Shown piece by piece: positions 58,597-64,000 of a stretch of 64,000 bases of DNA. Under the pieces are notes generated by a model. It saw only the letters and a program-made list of their open reading frames with translations. It was not told where the DNA came from and did no database searches. Numbering within the stretch: position 1 is the stretch's first letter; each line of letters begins with the position of its first letter. The stretch is from Melitaea cinxia (Eukaryota; Arthropoda; Insecta; Lepidoptera; Nymphalidae), in the NCBI RefSeq assembly GCF_905220565.1, contig NC_059399.1, positions 14,438,501 through 14,502,500 on the forward strand. Direction: 5' to 3'. The position numbers and the translations under genes were made by a program.

Positions 58597-58610
58597 CTGG
58601 GCCCATAACC
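58597..58610 (-). promoter_or_regulatory. primer binding site, tRNA-iMet internal (half-tRNA)
   Basis: Minus strand GGTTATGGGCCCAG directly after the 5' LTR is the complement of CTGGGCCCATAACC, the anticodon stem-loop region of insect initiator tRNA-Met. Copia of Drosophila is primed by such a half-molecule. Confidence 0.85.
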
Positions 58611-58749
58611 TCTAATAAATGAAACGCTTGAGACACAGATAACAAGTGACCGTTTATTTTAACTTTTAATTCTTAAATATGCATTCTTACACTATGGTAG
58701 GTGGTGTTACTACATTAAAATATTGTCGATACAAAATACACAGATAACA
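58611..58749 (-). repeat. copia 5' LTR
   Basis: 139 bp, identical to the 3' LTR; acts as promoter for the element. Confidence 0.93.
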
Positions 58750-58754
58750 CAGAA

Positions 58755-59095
58755 TAGCCCTGCTGATGTTTACGTTGAAAGTTGAAACGTGACTAGAACA
58801 AAATGTCTGAGATATTCACGTATAGAAGGACTACATTGTAACGACTACGATCCTTGACATCGCGGTGTCACGTACCTACTGTGTCTGTTTACATTCTATT
58901 TTTAAAAACTTTATGTAGGTAATAGAAAAGCGGTATGTAAATTAAAAAAAAACGGATTGAAAATTAATAAAATATAAAAAATACTTGTTAATTTCGTCAC
59001 CCATAAATGATCAGTATTGAGAATATCTGATATATAAAAATATAATTATTTTATTGTATATTATAGATTTATCGCTTATAGTGTAGATTAGTCGC
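58755..59095. other. intergenic sequence
   Basis: The first four bases complete the TIR hit by the copia insertion; the rest is unassigned. Confidence 0.4.
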
Positions 59096-59268
59096 TTACC
59101 GCTGTCGAAATACTTAGATCTTTAAAACTATGCAACGGATTTTGATGCGGTTTTCTTTAGTAGAGTGATTCCAGAGGAAGGTTTATATGTATAATGCATG
59201 CATAATATAGTAGAAGACCACAGATAGTCTTTGCACCCGTGCGATGCCGGGGCTGGTCGCTTGTATAA
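59096..59268 (-). repeat. rH-related repeat, short form
   Basis: Reverse of the 34272 copy: GATCTTTAAAACTATGCAAC, GTGATTCCAGAGGAAGG, TTTGCACCCGTGCGATGCC and GGGGCTGGTCGCT. Confidence 0.7.
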
Positions 59269-59319
59269 AATATAACCCGCTTACAAAAAAATACACTATG
59301 ATAATCTATCGATTTTGAT

Positions 59320-59668
59320 GAACCGCAGTGGTCAGAGCACCTACTGGCTTATGAGTGTTGCGCTAGCGGTCGCGGGTTCGATTCCCGCACACGGCATACA
59401 TTTGTCAATACATTGCCATACAGATTTTTGCCGTGGTCTGGGTGTTTGTGCAGTCCTTGTGGGTCTCCCCACCGTACCTTGGAGCGCACGTTAAGCCGTC
59501 GGTCGCGGTTGTTATCATGTACACCTGATTGCGATCGTTACTCGTAGAAGGGAATATATCCGCCAACCCGTATTGGAGCAACGTGGTGGATTAAGTTCTG
59601 ATACTTCTCCTACATGGGGAAAATTGGCCTATACCCAGTAGTGGGATATTACAGGCTGAAGCGATATA
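59320..59668 (+). mobile_element. Metulj-like tRNA-derived SINE, full length
   Basis: A-box region CGCAGTGGTCAGAGCACC, B box GGGTTCGATTCCCGC, body CTCCCCACCGTACCTTGG, GTTAAGCCGTCGGTCGCGG, TATCCGCCAACCCG, tail GGATATTACAGGCTGAAGCG. The most tRNA-like head in the window. Confidence 0.88.
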
Positions 59669-60477
59669 TATACCATACTCTTTATTTTACACCATTAAAA
59701 TAAACAACAAAATAATAACATAAAATGAAAGTTTACATATGTATTAGATTTTTAACATAAATTAGAATATTTTGCATAATTAAGTAGTTTACTTGTTAGT
59801 CACCGAACTGAAACATGAAACGTGAATTGTAATACAAATAGGTATAAAACGCAACGTCGACCATTAATACAATTAAGTGGTCCATACTCTTTTAGAGAAT
59901 CTTTAAAAACATATTATTTCTCTTGTTTATAATAATAATTTTGTAACTGACATTGTTTATCAAATACCAATTAAATGTTAACAACATTAATTTAAAAATA
60001 ATTTGAGTGTTGTTTTGACATACTTTTTCAAGTCATGTCAGACGTTTTGGCACTTTATTATTGTTTGTGTATTATATTCGTACAGCTTGGAGATATATTT
60101 AAGTAAATAAATAATAATTTTCTTTTTCTCTGAGAATCAAACAAATGGGTCCGAAGCTCGCAGAGATACTGGTTGTAAACTGCCTTTGTTGATATAAACC
60201 TGGTAACATTTAACAACATATGTGTCATGGTAGCGGGTATTGTATGTGGATATAAACTACAAAAATCAAAAAGAAATTTATTTAGGCAAGAAGGGACGAA
60301 ATTAAAACTAAAATATATGCGATTAGTTTCAAATATCCATTTTCCCCATTCACTCTTATATCGCCTCTATGGATGATAAAGAAAATATTATCTAAATTTT
60401 AATATATAGCCAGATAAAACTGCAATTTATTACGAATCGTTAAAAATTCTATAATAGTTACGTCAAACTTCTAAACA
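59669..60477. other. intergenic AT-rich sequence, rK trace at start
   Basis: 59675-59730 resembles the rK 3' end (ACTCTTTATTTTACACCA). Otherwise nothing recognised. Confidence 0.4.
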
Positions 60478-60595
60478 TATACCTACGCTCTTTTAGCGAT
60501 AAGACGACTTTTGTACATCTTCCTCTAATTGTACTACTTTTGTTTATATATTTTAATGGTGTGCAATAAAGAATTATAAACACCTCACACTCAAC
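60478..60595 (-). repeat. rK repeat remnant
   Basis: CTCTTTTAGCGATAAGACG, TTTTGTACATCTTCC, then GGTGTGCAATAAAGAATTATAA, the rK 3' end in plus orientation of the motif. Assigned by comparison with 62572-62722. Confidence 0.5.
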
Positions 60596-60758
60596 GACCT
60601 CCATTAGGACTCCTGTGTCGGGAGTCCGGAAACGCTCACAATGCGCAATCACAAATTCCCAGACCACGGCAAGCATCTGTATGACCAATACAAGGGTGCT
60701 ATGAGCAGGGTTTGAACCTGCAACCGCTAGCGCAACAGGTAAAATAGAACAGCCAGAG
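60596..60758 (-). mobile_element. Metulj-like SINE head, reversed and fused
   Basis: On the minus strand: CCTGTTGCGCTAGCGGTTGC, AGGTTCAAACCC (diverged B box), TATTGGTCATACAGATG, GCCGTGGTCTGGGAATTTG, then foreign sequence. The 101-codon minus frame crossing it is not a gene. Confidence 0.7.
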
Positions 60759-61744
60759 AACATTTATTTTGTATATAGATTTTAATAACCGCGCACTATA
60801 TTTAGCGCGTACCTGTATAGACCGTCTGTTGCACTTGCCCAAAATACACAACCACATCTGTATATAGATCGATCAAATATCAAAATATACATATTTTATA
60901 CAGTCATATAATAATAATAATAATATAATACCATATTGTAACATACCTAACATACGTATATTTGCAGGTTTATCTCTATTTTTAAGAGGATTAAGTGTTA
61001 AAGATGTCATCAAAAGTTCACGAGGTTATTCAAAACAAGTTTGACGCAAACGTTGTATAATGTATTATTTACAAAATGAATTACCGACAGAAATAACAAA
61101 TATGTAATCGTTTTACTTCGTAAACAATGTAGTTACATGTAACCTGGCTCAATAGGTATCGAGTTAGGACCTAAGAACTATGTTGGCAAATACAATGTAA
61201 CGATCGTTTAAAATTCAAATATGCTTTTAAAAGGTAATTTAAATTATGTCGTTATATATGAAGAGATTAGTTTCATCGTCATAACGTTATATAGCTTCTT
61301 GCGTCTATTCTTTATTTATTTTCTTTCATGAAATTAGTCAAAACTCGTCGGGCCAGCGAGGCGAACCCTATGTTCAGCAAGCAGCAGCCAAGCAAGCAAA
61401 TAATCTTTACAATAGACAAACAACATTCAGCATCGTAATGGTTTCATGTTAATTAGACCACGTGTAACACATGTATATCCAATAACATTACTCCTTAATG
61501 CGGTCTTATTACATTAAACGTGCATCGCCGTGAATACACGTCACGTGAGAGAAATACTTTAACCTCTCACGATAGAGGATCGTGTCTTGTTAAGTACAGA
61601 AATTATATATTTCTTTTTTCGCATTCTACTACTATAATAGTTTTGTATACTCTTAATACCTATATGTTACATAAGCTGCTAAAAGCGCGAAAGTATCCCT
61701 GAGCGTCAATGTCAATTTTTCATATTTTACGGAAGTATTTAACT
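60759..61744. other. intergenic AT-rich sequence
   Basis: Nothing recognised. Confidence 0.4.
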
Positions 61745-62332
61745 GGGGTAGGGCACAGCAGGAATTTCCTACTCAAAATATGGAGCAGACCGACTGGGGT
61801 AGTAGTAGTACCTCGACCTTAAAGAAGACCACAGCTAAATAATACTGTTTTCAAGCAGCATTGTGTTCCTGTTGGTGAGTAAGGTGACCAGAGCAACACG
61901 CTTGCGATGCTTCTGGTGTTGCAGGCGTCACGGCTCACCTTATGGTAAGCGATTACCGTAGCTTATAGACACCTGTAAAACCAGAAGCATCGCAAGCGCT
62001 TTTTCGACCCTATCCCCAATCCTCCCCAGGAGCTCTGGTCACCTTCCTCACCACCAGGACCACAACACTGCTTGAAAGCAGTATTATTTAGCTGTGATCT
62101 TCTGTAAGGTTATACAACTACGTCGGCAAACAAGCGTAAGGCTCACCTGATTGCCGACCCCCCCCCCCCCCCGCCCCAGGAGCTTAGTCAGCTTATACAC
62201 CATAAGAAACACAATACTGTTTGAAAGCAATATTATTTAGCTGTGATCTTCTGTAAGATTGCGGTACTTCCCCAAGCAGGCTGCTTCATATTTTGAGCAG
62301 GATATATCCTGCTGTGCCCTACCTCCTATACC
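61745..62332. repeat. rD cluster: one reversed and two forward units
   Basis: 61745-61930 is a minus-strand rD unit (GTAGGGCACAGCAGGAATTTC..GATGCTTCTGGTGTTGCAGGCG). 61930-62110 is a forward unit (ACGGCTCACCTTATGGTAAGC..GCTGTGATCTTCTGTAAGG). 62120-62332 is another forward unit with a run of 14 C near 62158-62172. The head-to-head pair could fold. Confidence 0.75.
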
Positions 62333-62571
62333 TACCTATATTATGGCTAGGCTTTATAATATGATTATTTTAGTTCGTTTTTTTCTTCAAATAAACGTCA
62401 AAAACGTCGTATAACCGCGGGGCAAAGTAATAAATATTTCCTAATTCAAAAATACTTATATGTATAGAACAGAGTGTAAAGACAACTGATTGAATAAATC
62501 TAAATATGGCTGAATATGACTTGATAAGTTTTATGTCCTCAACAGAATGTTCAACTCAACTCAAAAAGACA
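62333..62571. other. intergenic AT-rich sequence
   Basis: Nothing recognised. Confidence 0.4.
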
Positions 62572-62722
62572 CTATAATACGCTATATAATACACTGTCCT
62601 ATATGCCCAAAGGTTGTCTGGAAGAGATCGCTCCTCTAGCGATAAGACCGCCTTTGTACACTTTTTTATTTGTAATATGTTTTGTGTTGATTGTTTTTGC
62701 ATACAATAAAGAGTATTATTAT
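62572..62722 (+). repeat. rK repeat, best copy
   Basis: GCCCAAAGGTTGTCTGGAAG, AGATCGCTCC..AGCGATAAGACC, GCCTTTGTACAC, then TTTTGCATACAATAAAGAGT. The layout (conserved block, T-rich stretch, AATAAAG end) looks like the 3' UTR of a LINE, but no coding part is attached. Confidence 0.6.
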
Positions 62723-62734
62723 CATTAATCATCA

Positions 62735-62900
62735 TTTCAGCCTAATACAGTCCAATGCTGGACATAGGCCTCCACAAGTTCGCGCCAAATGTGGCGCGAA
62801 CTCATGTGTTTTGCCCATAGTCACCACGCTGGGCAGGCGGGTTGGTGACCGCAGGGCTGGCTTTGTCGCACCTAAGACGTTGCTGCCGGTCTTCGTCGTC
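62735..62900 (+). repeat. rA repeat, 5' half
   Basis: ATCATTTCAGCCTAATACAGTCC, TGGACATAGGCCTCCACAAG, CATGTGTTTTGCCCATAGTC, ACCACGCTGGGCAGGCGGGT, stopping after GCTGCCGGTCTTCG. The plus frame over it is a by-product. Confidence 0.8.
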
Positions 62901-63317
62901 GTATTATTATTATTATATACATTTACATGCCTTTATCGCCCATGCAATGAATAAATGTTTTCTACTCCATAAGTCTGTAATACGTGTCTAAATCAACATG
63001 TCTGACCTTGAATCCGAGCTGTAAGCTAAAAGTATATTATGTAATACACGATAACATACATACACCGAGTGTTTGTATGTTTCTGTGTTTATTTAATCCT
63101 TATAAACAAAATTAATATTTAATTTTTTTGAATATGTCGAATATTAAAAAAATATTTACGTAATAAATACAATAAATAATATTATAATATCTATCTGTTA
63201 AATCATATAAAAAAAATAAGTCAATTTTTTAGATCAATTTCCCAAAAACTTAACGTTGTCCACTAAAAATTAAAAAAATGTCATTTAACTGGAATAGATG
63301 AATAAAAAGAGATCTTT
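62901..63317. other. intergenic AT-rich sequence
   Basis: Nothing recognised. Confidence 0.4.
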
Positions 63318-63931
63318 TTAACCGACTTCCAAAAAAGGAGGAGGTTCTCAATTCGACTGTATTTTTTTTTTTTTATGTATGTTACCTCAGAACTTTTGAC
63401 CGTGTGGACCGATTTCGACAAATTTTATTTGAATCGAAAGGTGATGTATGCCAATTGGTCCCATTTAATTTTTTTTGAGATCTAACAACTATTTTTCGAG
63501 TTATATCTAATAATGCGTTTTTACTTGACGCTTTTTTCGTCGACCTACGTTGTATTATACCGCATAACTTTCTACTGGATGTACCGATTTTGATAATTCT
63601 TTTTTTGTTGGAAAGGAGATATCCCAAATTTAGTACCATGATAAGGAAACCAGGATCTGATGATGGAATCCCAGAGAAATCGAGGGAACTTCTTGAAAAT
63701 CTGCAATAACTTTTTACTGGGTGTACCGATTTTGATAATTTTTAATTTTATCGATAGCTGATGTTTGTTATGTGGTCACATATAAATTTTATTGAGATCT
63801 GATAACTACTTTTTGAGTAATCTTTGATAACGCGTAGTTACTTGACTATTTTTTCGTCGATCTACGTTGTATTACTCGTAGATGTAAATGAAGTCGGTTT
63901 TTTTTTCGTTTGCGAGCAAACACAATTATTT
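63318..63931 (-). repeat. rC repeat, complete copy
   Basis: Plus strand TTAACCGACTTCCAAAAAAGG at the left, ..GAAGTCGGTTTTTTTTTC then CGTTTGCGAGCAAACACAATTATT at the right. The inverted pair AACCGACTTC / GAAGTCGGTT and the subterminal hairpin GTTTGC..GCAAAC define the ends. Two diverged half-units lie inside. No coding; the 85-codon minus frame is a by-product. Confidence 0.85.
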
Positions 63932-64000
63932 TAATTTATTAGCTATTGATTTATATACAAAGTGTTATTAAACAAGCGGATTGGTTAGTTTAAGAGTATA
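63932..64000. other. right edge, unassigned
   Basis: AT-rich, nothing recognised. Confidence 0.4.

Larger units (their letters stand above)
53435..58749 (-). mobile_element. Ty1/copia LTR retrotransposon, complete, young
   Basis: Two LTRs of 139 bp without a single difference enclose gag-pol; 5-bp flanks CAGAA at 53430-53434 and 58750-58754 are the target duplication. Length 5315 bp including a nested 931-bp hAT-like element. The primer site next to the 5' LTR and the polypurine tract next to the 3' LTR are present. Identical LTRs indicate recent insertion, though 139 bp limits resolution. The LTR begins TGTTATCTG and ends TTATTAGA on the minus strand, not the usual ..CA. Confidence 0.93.

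Noticed and set aside
59360..59400. tRNA gene suggested by the B box GGTTCGATTCC and an A-box-like sequence
   Set aside because: No cloverleaf; it is the Pol III head of a SINE, followed by the family body and tail. The same holds for the heads at 9010, 26180 and 37200.

Overview
This is an AT-rich, repeat-laden nuclear window from a lepidopteran (butterfly or moth). Three things point there: the 5' part of an insect Lk6/MNK kinase gene with phased introns, many tRNA-derived SINEs of the kind called Metulj in butterflies, and short Helitrons ending in CTAG. I see no bacterial genes, no CRISPR array and no free-standing tRNA or rRNA gene.

Host gene content is small. From about 1.8 to 14.4 kb, on the minus strand, lie the first three coding exons of Lk6 (MAP-kinase-interacting kinase, which phosphorylates eIF4E). 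Coding exon 1 (13914-13950) has 12 codons and was found by its start codon, donor and matching phase. Exon 2 (3346-3534) carries the polybasic tail and exon 3 (1803-2044) the N-lobe of the kinase. Intron 1 is 10.4 kb and holds at least six transposon copies. A GC-rich promoter-like block lies at 13951-14400. A second possible host exon, on the plus strand, is 22491-22585: a short open frame resembling a mitochondrial presequence that ends at a consensus splice donor.

The rest is mobile DNA, much of it nested. (1) 53435-58749: a Ty1/copia element with identical 139-bp LTRs, 5-bp target duplication, tRNA-iMet half-molecule primer site, polypurine tract and one long gag-pol frame, interrupted in gag by a 931-bp hAT-like element with an 8-bp duplication. 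(2) 50288-51368: an RTE-clade LINE fragment split by the 3' end of an R1-clade LINE with an 11-bp duplication. (3) 47151-48674: a truncated, frameshifted, internally deleted CR1/Jockey-type LINE. (4) DNA elements: TTAA-flanked (3714-4926), hAT-like with a decayed BED finger (10390-11602), pogo-like (24278-25086), a GGAACGAAGTTCC TIR element (29805-30221), a Tc1-like end (32588) and four Helitrons. (5) 35695-36290: a 118-bp tandem array, followed closely by a 764-bp palindrome with perfect 181-bp arms (36353-37116), the most unusual structure here.

Labels for dispersed repeats: SINE = Metulj-like; rA = repeat with CCATAGTCACCACGCTGGG; rC = repeat ending GTCGAATTGAGAACCTCC...GAAGTCGGTTAA; rD = repeat with AAGCATCGCAAGCG; rE = TIR element GAGTTTACTCCTTA; rF = TIR element GAAGTAAAACTT; rH = repeat starting ACTAGCGA(C/T)CCGCCCCGG; rI = repeat with GGCGGCAAAATCACC; rK = LINE-3'-like repeat with TGTACA..AATAAAG. 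Family names from memory could not be checked here and should be treated as hypotheses; the structural coordinates were read from the sequence.
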